Below, piece by piece: positions 40,569-49,445 of a stretch of 64,000 nucleotides of DNA. The notes under the pieces are model-generated. The model did not search any database and was not told the origin of the DNA. It saw only the letters and a program-made list of their open reading frames with translations. The position numbers and the translations under genes were made by a program. Positions within the stretch are counted from its first letter, which is position 1. Each line of letters starts with the position of its first letter. The DNA comes from Pseudorhodoferax soli (lineage in GTDB: Bacteria; Pseudomonadota; Gammaproteobacteria; Burkholderiales; Burkholderiaceae_C): NCBI RefSeq assembly GCF_003337555.1, contig NZ_QPJK01000001.1:372001-436000 (forward strand). The letters are read 5' to 3'.

Positions 40569-41765
40569 ATGGCCAACGCGCGCTTCGACTGGCAAGACCC
40601 CTTTCAGCTCGACCAACAACTGACCGAAGACGAGCGCCTGATCCGCGATGCGGCGCGGGCTTACTGCCAGGACCGGCTGATGCCGCGCGTGCAGTCCATG
40701 TTCCGCAACGAATCCGTGGACCTCTCGATCTTTCGCGAGATGGGTGAACTGGGCCTGCTGGGCCCCACGATCCCGACCCAGTACGGTGGCGCCGGCCTGA
40801 ACTACGTGAGCTACGGCCTGGTGGCGCGCGAGATCGAGCGTGTGGATTCGGGCTACCGCTCCATGGCGTCGGTGCAGTCCTCCCTGGTGATGGTGCCGAT
40901 CAACGAGTTCGGCACCGAAGCGCAGAAGCAGAAGTACCTGCCCAAGCTCGCCAGCGGCGAGTTCATCGGCTGCTTCGGCCTGACCGAACCCGACCACGGC
41001 TCCGACCCCGGCTCCATGGCCACGCGCGCCTACAAGGTGGACGGCGGCTACAGGCTCAAGGGCAGCAAGATGTGGATCACGAACTCGCCGGTCGCCGACG
41101 TGTTCGTGGTGTGGGCCAAGGAAGTGGCCACCGGCGGCCAGGTCGGCCCGATCCGCGGCTTCGTGCTGGAAAAGGGCATGAAGGGCCTCTCCGCCCCCGC
41201 CATCCACGGCAAGGTCGGCCTGCGCGCCTCCGTCACGGGCGAGATCGTGATGGAGGACGTGTTCGTGCCCGAAGAAAACGCCTTCCCCGAGGTGCAGGGC
41301 CTGAAGGGCCCGTTCACCTGCCTGAACAGCGCGCGTTTCGGCATCGCCTGGGGCGCCATGGGCGCGGCCGAGTTCTGCTGGCACACGGCATTGCAGTACA
41401 CGCTGGACCGCAAGCAGTTCGGCCGCCCGCTGGCGGCCAACCAGCTGGTCCAGAAGAAGCTGGCCGACATGCAGACCGAGATCACGCTGGGCCTGCAGGC
41501 CGCGCTGCGCGTGGGCCGCATGAAGGACGAGCACCAGAACGTGGTCGAGATCACCTCGCTGATCAAGCGCAACAACTGCGGCAAGGCCCTGGACATCGCC
41601 CGCCTGGCGCGCGACATGCTGGGCGGCAACGGCATCTCCGACGAGTTCGGCGTGGCGCGCCATCTGGTGAACCTGGAAGTGGTCAACACCTACGAGGGCA
41701 CGCATGACATCCATGCGCTGATCCTGGGCCGCGCGCAGACCGGCATCGCGGCCTTCGCCAACTGA
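40569..41765 (+). CDS. gcdH: Glutaryl-CoA dehydrogenase (acyl-CoA dehydrogenase family)
   Basis: The product has 398 residues, the standard length. FAD and substrate motifs appear in order: [47 protein letters not shown] and the catalytic-base block [14 protein letters not shown]. It oxidises and decarboxylates glutaryl-CoA to crotonyl-CoA in lysine/tryptophan degradation. GAGGAG lies before the start. The CoA-transferase gene follows by 2 bp, and a divergent GcvA-like LysR gene lies upstream. Confidence 0.9.
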   Translation: MANARFDWQDPFQLDQQLTEDERLIRDAARAYCQDRLMPRVQSMFRNESVDLSIFREMGELGLLGPTIPTQYGGAGLNYVSYGLVAREIERVDSGYRSMASVQSSLVMVPINEFGTEAQKQKYLPKLASGEFIGCFGLTEPDHGSDPGSMATRAYKVDGGYRLKGSKMWITNSPVADVFVVWAKEVATGGQVGPIRGFVLEKGMKGLSAPAIHGKVGLRASVTGEIVMEDVFVPEENAFPEVQGLKGPFTCLNSARFGIAWGAMGAAEFCWHTALQYTLDRKQFGRPLAANQLVQKKLADMQTEITLGLQAALRVGRMKDEHQNVVEITSLIKRNNCGKALDIARLARDMLGGNGISDEFGVARHLVNLEVVNTYEGTHDIHALILGRAQTGIAAFAN

Positions 41766-41767
41766 AC

Positions 41768-43015
41768 ATGGCACAGGCATCTCCCGCGGCCGGCGCTCTG
41801 GCCGGCATCAAGGTGCTGGACCTGTCGCGCGTGCTGGCCGGCCCGTGGTGCACCCAGATCCTGGGCGACCTGGGGGCCGACGTGGTCAAGGTCGAGCTGC
41901 CAGGCGCCGGAGACGACACGCGCCATTGGGGGCCGCCCTTCCTGCAGGATGCGCAGGGCCAGGACACCGACCAGGCCAGCTACTTCGCCGCCTGCAACCG
42001 CAACAAGCGTTCGGTCACCATCGACATGTCCAAGCCGCAAGGCCAGGCCCTGATCCGGCAATTGGCCGGGCAGGCGGATGTGCTGGTGGAGAACTTCAAG
42101 GTAGGCGGCCTCGCGAAGTACGGGCTGGACTACGCCAGCCTGGCGGCGTTGAACCCGCGGCTGGTCTACTGCTCGGTGACGGGCTTCGGCCAGACCGGCC
42201 CCTACGCCGAGCGCGCGGGTTACGACCTGCTGATCCAGGCCTCCAGCGGCATGATGAGCATCACCGGCCGCGCCGACGGCGAGCCCGGCGGCGGCGGCGT
42301 GCGGGTCGGCGTGGCACTGACGGACCTGTTCACCGGGGTCTACGCATCCACCGCGGTGCTGGCGGCCTTGCGGGCGCGCGAGCAGACGGGCCGCGGCCAG
42401 CACGTCGACATGGCCCTCCTCGACGTGGGCATGGCCATCCTGGCCAACCAGGCGGCCGGCTACCTGAACACCGGCAAGGTGCCGCAGCGCCAGGGCAACT
42501 CCCACCCGAGCCTGGCCCCCTACCAGGACTTTCCGACGGCGGACGGCGCCATGCTGCTGGCCATCGGCAACGACGGCCAGTTCGCGCGCTGGTGCGAGGC
42601 GGCGGGCCAGCCGGAGTGGGCGCGCGACGCGCGTTTTGCCACCAACACTGCACGCGTGCACAACCGCACGGCGCTGATTCCGGCCATGGAAGAGCTCACG
42701 CGCCAGCGCAGCACGGCGCAGTGGGTCGCGCTGCTGGAAGACAAGGCGGTGCCCTGCGGCCCGATCAACGACATCGGCCAAGCCTTTGCCGACCCGCAGG
42801 TGGTGGCGCGCGGCCTGCGCCTGGATCTTCCCCGCGGCGCAGGCGACGGCATCGCATCGGTGGCCGGCGTGGCCAGCCCCTTGCGGCTGTCGGAGCATCC
42901 GCCCGTCCTGCGCCATGCACCGCCGGCACTCGGGCAGCACACGGAGGCGGTGTTGCGCGAGCTGGGCCTGCAGGACGCGGACATCGCCGGCTTGCGCAGC
43001 GCACAGGTCATCTGA
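41768..43015 (+). CDS. CaiB/BaiF family CoA-transferase (probably glutarate-linked)
   Basis: The product has 415 residues. Family III CoA-transferase motifs: IKVLDLSRVLAGPWCTQILG, GADVVKVE, NRNKRSVTID, VLVENFKVGGL, and the catalytic Asp region HVDMALLD. Next to gcdH it probably moves CoA from succinyl-CoA to glutarate, as the SUGCT-type enzymes do. That substrate is inferred from the neighbour only. Confidence 0.88.
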   Translation: MAQASPAAGALAGIKVLDLSRVLAGPWCTQILGDLGADVVKVELPGAGDDTRHWGPPFLQDAQGQDTDQASYFAACNRNKRSVTIDMSKPQGQALIRQLAGQADVLVENFKVGGLAKYGLDYASLAALNPRLVYCSVTGFGQTGPYAERAGYDLLIQASSGMMSITGRADGEPGGGGVRVGVALTDLFTGVYASTAVLAALRAREQTGRGQHVDMALLDVGMAILANQAAGYLNTGKVPQRQGNSHPSLAPYQDFPTADGAMLLAIGNDGQFARWCEAAGQPEWARDARFATNTARVHNRTALIPAMEELTRQRSTAQWVALLEDKAVPCGPINDIGQAFADPQVVARGLRLDLPRGAGDGIASVAGVASPLRLSEHPPVLRHAPPALGQHTEAVLRELGLQDADIAGLRSAQVI

Positions 43016-43035
43016 GCAGCTGCGAGGCTCCAACG

Positions 43036-43064
43036 AAAAACGGCGCCATGTGGCGCCGTTTTTC
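43036..43064. terminator. Bidirectional intrinsic terminator
   Basis: A strong hairpin (ACGGCGCCA and TGGCGCCGT around a 2-base loop at 43049-43050) is flanked by five A on the left and five T on the right, so it can stop transcription from both sides. It lies between the convergent CoA-transferase and PEP-CTERM genes. Confidence 0.92.
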
Positions 43065-43080
43065 TTGGTGACCGCGAGGA

Positions 43081-43899
43081 TCAGTTGCGCGACTTCGCGC
43101 GCCGGCGGCTTGCGGCCAGGCCGAGCGCGGCCAGGCCCAGCAGTGCCAGCGAACTGGGCTCGGGCACTTCGGACGAAGGCGTGTGCACAGTGCCCTTCAG
43201 GCTGGCCAGCTTGAAATAGTCGTTGCCATTGCTCAGGCCGCTCTTGCCGCCGAAGCCGGTGTTGAACGCGCTGACGATCCACCAGCTGGAAACCAGGCCG
43301 CTGTCCTTGGTGGTATTCGAACCCTGGCCATTGACCGCATACGTGGCCACGTTCTTGCCATCGACGTCGTTGACCAACGCCCAGCCTTCGGCCATGAGCG
43401 TGTCCCACGTCTTGCCGACGATGGTGTAGGGGGTCTGGGCGTCCTTGCCGGCCGGAAGCTGCGTCTTCGTGTAGCGCAGCACGCTGAAGTCGGCATCGCG
43501 GTTGCTGGCCGTGCTGGAGCCGGAGCTGTTGCTGGTCCAGCCCAGGCTCACGTAGTCCAGCTCCACCAGGCCGGTGAAGCTGAACAGGATCATGTCGGTG
43601 CGCGTCTGGTTGTCCACCGCATGGTTGGGCGAACCCGTTTCCTTGGCGGACGACACGCCAAGGCCGGAACTGTTGTTGTAGGTCAGGCTGGTATCCGCCG
43701 AGACGACCTTGCCGGTGGTCGACACAAAGGCGCCACCGCTGCCGTTGGCGATGTAGTAGGCAGAAGCCGTTGCCTTCACGCCCGTGCTCGCTTCGGTGGA
43801 GGTGTTCGTGTTGTTGAACGTCCAGTCGGCCATCGCACCCGTGGCAGCCACTGCCACGGCGGCGCCGCCCAGCAACTGCAAAAACTTGTTCTTCGTCAT
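43081..43899 (-). CDS. PEP-CTERM sorted exoprotein
   Basis: The product has 272 residues. It has an N-terminal signal peptide (residues 1-24, ending ATGAMA|DW), a Ser/Thr/Asn-rich mature domain, and a C-terminal sorting signal: VPEPSSLALLGLAALGLA followed by the basic ASRRRAKSRN. Such proteins are cut and anchored by an exosortase and are often part of extracellular matrix or floc. The start at 43899 follows GGGGGA. A sigma-54-type promoter precedes it. Confidence 0.92.
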   Translation of the reverse strand: MTKNKFLQLLGGAAVAVAATGAMADWTFNNTNTSTEASTGVKATASAYYIANGSGGAFVSTTGKVVSADTSLTYNNSSGLGVSSAKETGSPNHAVDNQTRTDMILFSFTGLVELDYVSLGWTSNSSGSSTASNRDADFSVLRYTKTQLPAGKDAQTPYTIVGKTWDTLMAEGWALVNDVDGKNVATYAVNGQGSNTTKDSGLVSSWWIVSAFNTGFGGKSGLSNGNDYFKLASLKGTVHTPSSEVPEPSSLALLGLAALGLAASRRRAKSRN

Positions 43900-43945
43900 T
43901 TGCAAGATCCCCCGATCAAATTTGAATCAACATTTGGACACAAAT

Positions 43946-43961
43946 TGCGAAAAGCGTGCCA
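43946..43961 (-). promoter_or_regulatory. Sigma-54 (-24/-12) promoter of the PEP-CTERM gene
   Basis: On the minus strand TGGCACGCTTTTCGCA matches the TGGCACG-N4-TTGCW consensus except for one base in the -12 box. The GG and GC pairs have the required spacing. The start codon lies about 36 bases after the predicted transcript start. AGAAC-N6-GTTCT directly abuts it upstream (43961-43976). Confidence 0.72.
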
Positions 43962-44042
43962 GAACACAAAAGTTCTACAAATCAACGCATTAGCTCGCAT
44001 CAAACCCGGTACAAGCGACAGGGGTGGATAGAAATCCGACAG

Positions 44043-46871
44043 TCAGCGCGGGGTCTTGAGCAACTGCTCAGCTTCGGCCCTGTATTCGAAGGCCGTGCCG
44101 ACATCGAGGGCGCCCTGCGCTTCCAGGCGTGCTTCGGCCTGTCGGCCGGACTGCGCCAGTACCGCGGCAAGGTGGTAGCGAATGCTGGGATTGCCCGGCG
44201 CACGGAGGCGCGCTGTGCGCAACAGCCCCAAGGCGCGTTCGCGCTGGGCGTCTCCACCGCCCTGGAACAGCGCCCACCCCAGGGTGTCGAGTGCGCTAGC
44301 GTCCTCGGGCGCCTGAGCCGCCGCACGCTCCGCAATGGCCACGGCACCCGGGTCTTTCAAACGCAGCAGGACATTGGCCAGGTTGTTCAACACGGCAGGA
44401 TCCTGCGGCGCCGTCTTCAGCAGGGCCTCGTAACCTGTCCGCGCCTGCGCGTACTGGCCGGAGCGGGCGTAAGCGTCGGCCACAACGCGGCGTGCTCCCG
44501 CGTCCGCAGGGCGTTGGCGCGACCATTGTTCGGCCAGTTGCACGGCCGGCCGGCCCCCGTCGACCTCCCACAGCACGCTGGACAGCCGCAGGAAAGTGTC
44601 CGGCGAGGGTTCGGTCTGGTGTGCACGGCGGTAGGCCTCGATGGCGGCAGCCTGCTGGCCACGTGCCAACGCGACATCTCCCTGCAAGCTGTACCCCACG
44701 GCCAGCTTGGGTTGCTGCTGGACGATCTGCGCCGCACGGCGTTCGGCATCGGCGAACTGTTTGCGCTGGACGTCCACGTCGACCATCAGCGCCTGCGCAG
44801 CCAGGAGGTCGGGGCGCGACGTCAAGGCCTTCTCCAGACTGTAGGCCGCGCCTTCCGGATGCTGGATGGCCAGCTGCAAGGTGGCGATGCGCACCTGCAG
44901 CGGTGCATTGGCCTCGGCCAAGCGCGAAGCGGAGGCATAGGCCGCACGCGCAGCCACCTTGTCGCCACTGGCGGCCAGAGCGCGGCCGTAGGCCAACTGC
45001 GTCGGCAGGTCATCGGGCGGCGCCTTGGCGTTTGCACGGCGCGCGGCCTCCAGGGCCGGACCGGTTCTCTGCGTGCGCAGGTAGAGATCGGTCAGCGCGA
45101 GAACAGGACGCACCTCGATGGGCCCCGCATGGTCGTCCGCCTTGCGCAGCCACTCTTCCATCTGTGGCAGCTGGCCGCGCTGCTCCGCCAGCAATGCCAG
45201 TTCCAGCAGGATCTCGGTGTTCTTGTCGTCCTTGGCCAGCAGGCCCTGCAGGCGCTTGGCTGCGGCGTCGTACTGCCGCGTCCCGATCTCCAGGCGCGCC
45301 ATGTGCAGCGGCGGCGCCAGCAGCGTCTCATCCAGGCGCATCGCACGCTCGAAGGCTGCCTTGGCGGCAGCGGTGTCTCCGGTCTGCGCCAGCGCCATCC
45401 CCAGCAGATCTTGGAACACTGCATTGTTGGGATCGCGCTTGGCGAGATCCTGTGCCACCTTGGCAGCCTTGGCGGACTGCCCTGCCCGCAGGTAGAGGCC
45501 GGCGAGCACGGTACCGGCCTGGGCCTGACCGGGGTCCTTGCGCAGTGCCGCTTCCAGCTCGCCCACGCCCTGTCCGATGCGCCCGCTCCCGACCAGGCCG
45601 ATGCCCAGTGCCGCGCGCATGTCCGGGCGGTCCTCGCCGCGCAAGGCCTCTTGCATCAAGGAGATCGCCTGGGAATTGCGGCCTTGCGCGGTATAGGCTG
45701 CCGCCAGCTGCATGAGCGCTTGCTTGTCGCCGGGCACAGCACGCACATAGGTCGCCAGGACGGACATGCCCCGCTCGGACTCACCCCGCTTCAGGTAGAG
45801 CTGTGCCAACAGCTTGGAGGCCGGCGTGGTGCCCTGAATCCGCTCGAGCGATTCCAGGTAGGCCTGCGCCTTTTCTTCCTCTCCGAGCCCGAGGTGCGCC
45901 AAGCCATTGAGCAGCAGCAGCTGGGAGCGGTACTGGATGAATTCGACGGGCGCGGGGTCCAGCAGCCGAGTGACCTGTTGGAGATGCACCTTGGCCTGCG
46001 CAGGCTGGCCCTCCCGTTCGGCCAGGACGGCGCGCAGGTAGGCCGCACGCGGTTCCGTGTCCGACAGGCGCTGCAGGTGGACGAGATCCGCGGCGGCATC
46101 GGCATCGCGTCGCAAGTCCACGTACAGGCCCGCGCGGGCGATGCGCGCCTCCAGGTGGTCGGCGTCCAGCGCCAGCACCTGGTTGTAGGCGGCGATTGCC
46201 GCGCGCAGATCGCCTTGCACGTGGTAGACCGATCCACGCTGGTAGCGTGCTTCGGCCAGTTGGGGTGCGAGCGCCAGGGCACGGTCGGCTGCAGCGGCGG
46301 CCTCGGTGAGCTGGCGCGCGCGAACGCGCACCGGCACCTCGGCCAGCCAGGAATCGGGGGCGCCGATGTCCAGGGCTCGTGCTTGCCCGACCGCATGCAG
46401 GGCGCCGCGTGCATCGCCCAGATCGGACAGCGCGGAAGCACGCAACACCCACAGTTCGATCCGGGTGCGCGTCGGCAAGCCCCCCATCGCAAGGGACGGC
46501 TCCTCCAGCATCTGCCGGTGCTTGCCCTGGGCAAGGTACGCCTGGGCCATCGGCACCACCACCTCAGCGCGGTCCACGCCCAGCCGCACGGCCTCGGCGA
46601 AGGCGACTTCGGCGGCGGCGACCTCACCGTTGGCCAGCAGCGCCTTGCCCAGCAGCAACTGCACGGGCAGCATGTTCTTGTCGACCTGCAGCGCGTTCTT
46701 GAGCTGGATGATGGCGCCCGACATGTCGCGCCGCTCGTAGCGGGTCAGTGCATCTTCATAGAAGCGCCCCGCTTTGCTGTCGACTGCGCCAGCCGGCACA
46801 GCGGCCGCCAGAAACGCCGTGAGGCACAGGGCACGGCAAGATGCACGTAATGGCGAGGCGTGGATGGACAT
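44043..46871 (-). CDS. prsT: PrsT, PEP-CTERM system TPR protein
   Basis: The product has 942 residues. A signal peptide (ALCLTAFLAAAVPAGA) is followed by more than twenty tetratricopeptide repeats over the whole length, beginning KAGRFYEDALTRYERRDMSG. Family landmarks are LLGKALLANGEVAAAEVAFAEA near the N terminus and NNLANVLLRLKDPGAVAIAE with LDTLGWALFQGG near the C terminus. PrsT occurs with PEP-CTERM/exosortase loci and probably helps assembly or export of exopolysaccharide. It lies between rlmB and the PEP-CTERM gene. Confidence 0.88.
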   Translation of the reverse strand: MSIHASPLRASCRALCLTAFLAAAVPAGAVDSKAGRFYEDALTRYERRDMSGAIIQLKNALQVDKNMLPVQLLLGKALLANGEVAAAEVAFAEAVRLGVDRAEVVVPMAQAYLAQGKHRQMLEEPSLAMGGLPTRTRIELWVLRASALSDLGDARGALHAVGQARALDIGAPDSWLAEVPVRVRARQLTEAAAAADRALALAPQLAEARYQRGSVYHVQGDLRAAIAAYNQVLALDADHLEARIARAGLYVDLRRDADAAADLVHLQRLSDTEPRAAYLRAVLAEREGQPAQAKVHLQQVTRLLDPAPVEFIQYRSQLLLLNGLAHLGLGEEEKAQAYLESLERIQGTTPASKLLAQLYLKRGESERGMSVLATYVRAVPGDKQALMQLAAAYTAQGRNSQAISLMQEALRGEDRPDMRAALGIGLVGSGRIGQGVGELEAALRKDPGQAQAGTVLAGLYLRAGQSAKAAKVAQDLAKRDPNNAVFQDLLGMALAQTGDTAAAKAAFERAMRLDETLLAPPLHMARLEIGTRQYDAAAKRLQGLLAKDDKNTEILLELALLAEQRGQLPQMEEWLRKADDHAGPIEVRPVLALTDLYLRTQRTGPALEAARRANAKAPPDDLPTQLAYGRALAASGDKVAARAAYASASRLAEANAPLQVRIATLQLAIQHPEGAAYSLEKALTSRPDLLAAQALMVDVDVQRKQFADAERRAAQIVQQQPKLAVGYSLQGDVALARGQQAAAIEAYRRAHQTEPSPDTFLRLSSVLWEVDGGRPAVQLAEQWSRQRPADAGARRVVADAYARSGQYAQARTGYEALLKTAPQDPAVLNNLANVLLRLKDPGAVAIAERAAAQAPEDASALDTLGWALFQGGGDAQRERALGLLRTARLRAPGNPSIRYHLAAVLAQSGRQAEARLEAQGALDVGTAFEYRAEAEQLLKTPR

Positions 46872-47007
46872 GGCGAGAAGCCGGCCGAATCGACGCCAGC
46901 GTATGCAGAAAATGCGGGCGACTGTAACTGGAAGCCCGGCTTTTGCTTACAAATCTCGCGAATTCAGCGCCGCTTTGTTGCCGACTTCACAGAAATCGGC
47001 AGTGGTC

Positions 47008-47745
47008 TCACCCGCCACGCTGGCGGACGGCTTCGTACAAGCAGACTCCGCTGGCAACGGACACATTGAGGCTTTCGACCGCACCCTGCATGGGAATACG
47101 CACGAGCGCGTCACAGGTCTTGCGCGTCAGCTGGCGCATGCCATCGCCCTCGGCACCCAGCACCAATGCTACGGGGCCTGTCAGATCCGTCTGGTACAGC
47201 GTCTTGTCGGCATCGCCGCTGGTGCCGATGCACCAGATCCCGCGCTCTTTCAGCTCGCCCAAGGTCCGCGCCAGGTTGGTGACCATGAAGTAGGGAACGG
47301 TTTCCGCTGCCCCGCTGGCCACCTTGGCCACCGTGGCGTTGATACCGGCCGCATGGTCCTTGGGCGCAATGACCGCGTGGACACCGGCGCCGTCGGCCAC
47401 GCGCAGGCAGGCGCCCAAGTTGTGCGGGTCGGTCACGCCATCCAGCACCAGAAGAAGAGGCGGTCCGTCCAGCCCGTCGAGGAACTCGTCCAGCGAATGC
47501 TGCTGCACCAACGGCTGCACGCGCGCGGCGACGCCCTGGTGGCCGTGGCTGCCAGCCAGTTTGGCGAGCCGCAGGCCGTCGGCCTCGATCAGGCGCGCGC
47601 CTGCTTCACGGGCGCGGTCGAGGAACTGGCGCATGCGCGCATCGCGCCGGGTGGGCTCGTAGTAGATCTCGACGATGGACTGCGGGGCGGTCTTCAGGCG
47701 CACGCTGACCGCGTGGAAGCCGAACAGGACTTTGGGGGCTGACAT
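47008..47745 (-). CDS. rlmB: 23S rRNA 2'-O-ribose guanosine methyltransferase RlmB
   Basis: The product has 245 residues. It has an N-terminal RNA-binding L30e-like domain ([14 protein letters not shown]) and a SPOUT methyltransferase domain with [28 protein letters not shown] and [22 protein letters not shown], the three SpoU motifs. It methylates a guanosine (Gm2251 in E. coli) in the peptidyl-transferase region. Confidence 0.94.
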   Translation of the reverse strand: MSAPKVLFGFHAVSVRLKTAPQSIVEIYYEPTRRDARMRQFLDRAREAGARLIEADGLRLAKLAGSHGHQGVAARVQPLVQQHSLDEFLDGLDGPPLLLVLDGVTDPHNLGACLRVADGAGVHAVIAPKDHAAGINATVAKVASGAAETVPYFMVTNLARTLGELKERGIWCIGTSGDADKTLYQTDLTGPVALVLGAEGDGMRQLTRKTCDALVRIPMQGAVESLNVSVASGVCLYEAVRQRGG

Positions 47746-47777
47746 GGGGCGCGATTATCGGCGCGCCCCGCAGCGCC

Positions 47778-48461
47778 TCAGGCTGCGATGCGGCCCGCCT
47801 CGATGGTGATGCGCCGCTCGCAGCGCGCGGCGATCCCGCGGTCGTGCGTGACGAGCACCAGGGTCGTGCCGAGTTCACGGTTGAGTTCGAACATCAGCTC
47901 CATGACCTTCTCGCCTGTCGCGAAGTCCAGGCTGCCCGTGGGCTCGTCGGCCAGCAGCACGGCCGGCTGCACGACGAAGGCGCGTGCCAAAGCCACACGC
48001 TGCTGCTCGCCGCCGGACAGGACCTTGGGGTAGTGCGACAGCCGCTCTGACAGCCCGACGCGCGCAAGCATCTCGGTGGCGGCCTGGCGCGCGTCGCGCC
48101 TAGCTGCCAGTTCCAGCGGCAGCATGACGTTCTCCAGCGCGGTCAGGTTGCCCATCAACTGGAAGCTCTGGAACACGAAGCCCACCTGCTGGGCACGCAG
48201 GGCCGCGCGCTGGTCCTCGTCGAGCGCGAACAGGTCGTGCCCGGCGATGCGGACCGTGCCGCGCGTCGGCGTATCCAGGCCAGCGATGATGGACAGCAAG
48301 GTGCTCTTGCCCGACCCCGAAGCCCCGACGATGGCCGCCGTTTCCCTTGCGGCCAGGGCGAAATCGATATCGCGCAGAATGTCGAGCGTGCCCGTCGAAT
48401 CGGCGACCGACTTGAACACATGCTCGACAGACACCAACGCGGCACCGGGGGATTGGGACAT
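47778..48461 (-). CDS. ABC transporter ATP-binding protein (YbbA/LolD-like)
   Basis: The product has 227 residues. Walker A GASGSGKSTL, Q-loop FVFQSFQLM, signature LSGGEQQRVALARA and Walker B VLLADEPTGSLD are all present. This is the type of ATPase that works with MacB/YbbP-like permeases in lipoprotein or envelope transport. No permease gene is in the window. Its start lies 16 bp from the divergent esterase start, matching the common ybbA-tesA pair. Confidence 0.92.
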   Translation of the reverse strand: MSQSPGAALVSVEHVFKSVADSTGTLDILRDIDFALAARETAAIVGASGSGKSTLLSIIAGLDTPTRGTVRIAGHDLFALDEDQRAALRAQQVGFVFQSFQLMGNLTALENVMLPLELAARRDARQAATEMLARVGLSERLSHYPKVLSGGEQQRVALARAFVVQPAVLLADEPTGSLDFATGEKVMELMFELNRELGTTLVLVTHDRGIAARCERRITIEAGRIAA

Positions 48462-48477
48462 TGAAAGGCTTCTTGGT

Positions 48478-49131
48478 TTGAGACGACGACACTTTATCGC
48501 GGGCCTGTACATCCCCTTGCTGGCCGGGCCATCGTGGGCGCAAAGCGCCAAAGCCGCCACCACCAAGGCCAGCGCGCCCCGCATCCTCGTGGTCGGTGAC
48601 AGCCTGTCGGCAGAGTACGGCCTGCGGCGCGGCACGGGCTGGGTGGCATTGCTGGAGCAGCGGCTGTCCGAGCAGAAGATCGCGGCCGAGGTGCGCAACG
48701 CCAGCATCAGCGGCGACACCACCTCGGGTGGGCGCGCCCGTCTGGCACCCTTGCTCAAGAACTACCAACCGACCCACGTGGTGCTGGAGCTGGGCGGCAA
48801 CGACGCGCTGCGCGGCTTGCCGCTCAAGAACACGGCCGACAACCTGGCTGCGATGACCCAGGCAGCGCAGCAGGCGGGCGCCAAGGTTCTGATCGTGGGC
48901 ATGCAGATGCCCCCCAACTATGGCGCCGACTACGGCCGCCAGTTCAGCACGCTGTTCGGTGATGTAGCACGCGAGCACAAGGCGGGGCTGGTGCCGTTTC
49001 TGCTCAAGGGGATTGCCGACGGGCCCAATGCCGCGGCGTTGTTCCAGACCGACCGCATCCATCCGCGTGAAGAGGCGCAGGCCGCCATGCTGGACAACGT
49101 CTGGCCCGAGCTGCGCAAGCTGTTGCGCTGA
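48478..49131 (+). CDS. tesA: TesA-type periplasmic GDSL esterase/lysophospholipase
   Basis: The product has 217 residues from a TTG at 48478. Upstream frames would extend into the divergent ABC gene. The signal peptide starts RRRHFIAGLYIPLLAGPSWA. SGNH hydrolase blocks are complete: GDSLSAEYG (Ser), NASISGDTTSGG (Gly), GGNDALRG (Asn) and DRIHP (Asp-His). It hydrolyses acyl esters or thioesters in the periplasm. Confidence 0.9.
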   Translation: MRRRHFIAGLYIPLLAGPSWAQSAKAATTKASAPRILVVGDSLSAEYGLRRGTGWVALLEQRLSEQKIAAEVRNASISGDTTSGGRARLAPLLKNYQPTHVVLELGGNDALRGLPLKNTADNLAAMTQAAQQAGAKVLIVGMQMPPNYGADYGRQFSTLFGDVAREHKAGLVPFLLKGIADGPNAAALFQTDRIHPREEAQAAMLDNVWPELRKLLR

Positions 49132-49170
49132 CGCCGAAGCCGGCACGCTGCCGGCATTGCACCTGTCCGG

Positions 49171-49353
49171 TCACGCGTCCTGGGCTGGCGGCGTGGCGCC
49201 GGCCTCGGTTTCCGCAGCCTCGTCGGCGGGCGCCTCACCATCGCCCGGGCCATTCAGTTTGCGGTCGGCCTTGGCCTTGAGCTTGTCTTCCTTCTTGCGC
49301 TTCTTGGCCAATTCCTTTTGCCGCTTCTCGTATCCGTAATTGGGAGTTGCCAA
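49171..49353 (-). CDS. Small Lys-rich conserved protein
   Basis: The product has 60 residues and starts at TTG (MATPNYGYEKRQKELAKKRK). The first half is strongly basic and helical, the second half acidic and disordered (GDGEAPADEAAETEAG). Similar tiny proteins occur widely in Comamonadaceae without known function. It is convergent with the esterase. Confidence 0.75.
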   Translation of the reverse strand: MATPNYGYEKRQKELAKKRKKEDKLKAKADRKLNGPGDGEAPADEAAETEAGATPPAQDA

Positions 49354-49445
49354 TGTGTGCTCGCTGGTAGGTTGGATCGTGTCACTCTACCGCAAGCGGG
49401 GAGACGCGTGAATACTGAGTTTTTTCGCCTTCGAGATGTACACGA

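Noticed and set aside
46980-47000. Hairpin GCCGA-N11-TCGGC after rlmB as a terminator
   Set aside because: Long loop, short stem and no T run in the minus direction.
48076-48477. N-terminal extension of the esterase upstream of 48478
   Set aside because: It would overlap the ABC ATPase gene on the other strand and place the signal peptide deep inside the protein.
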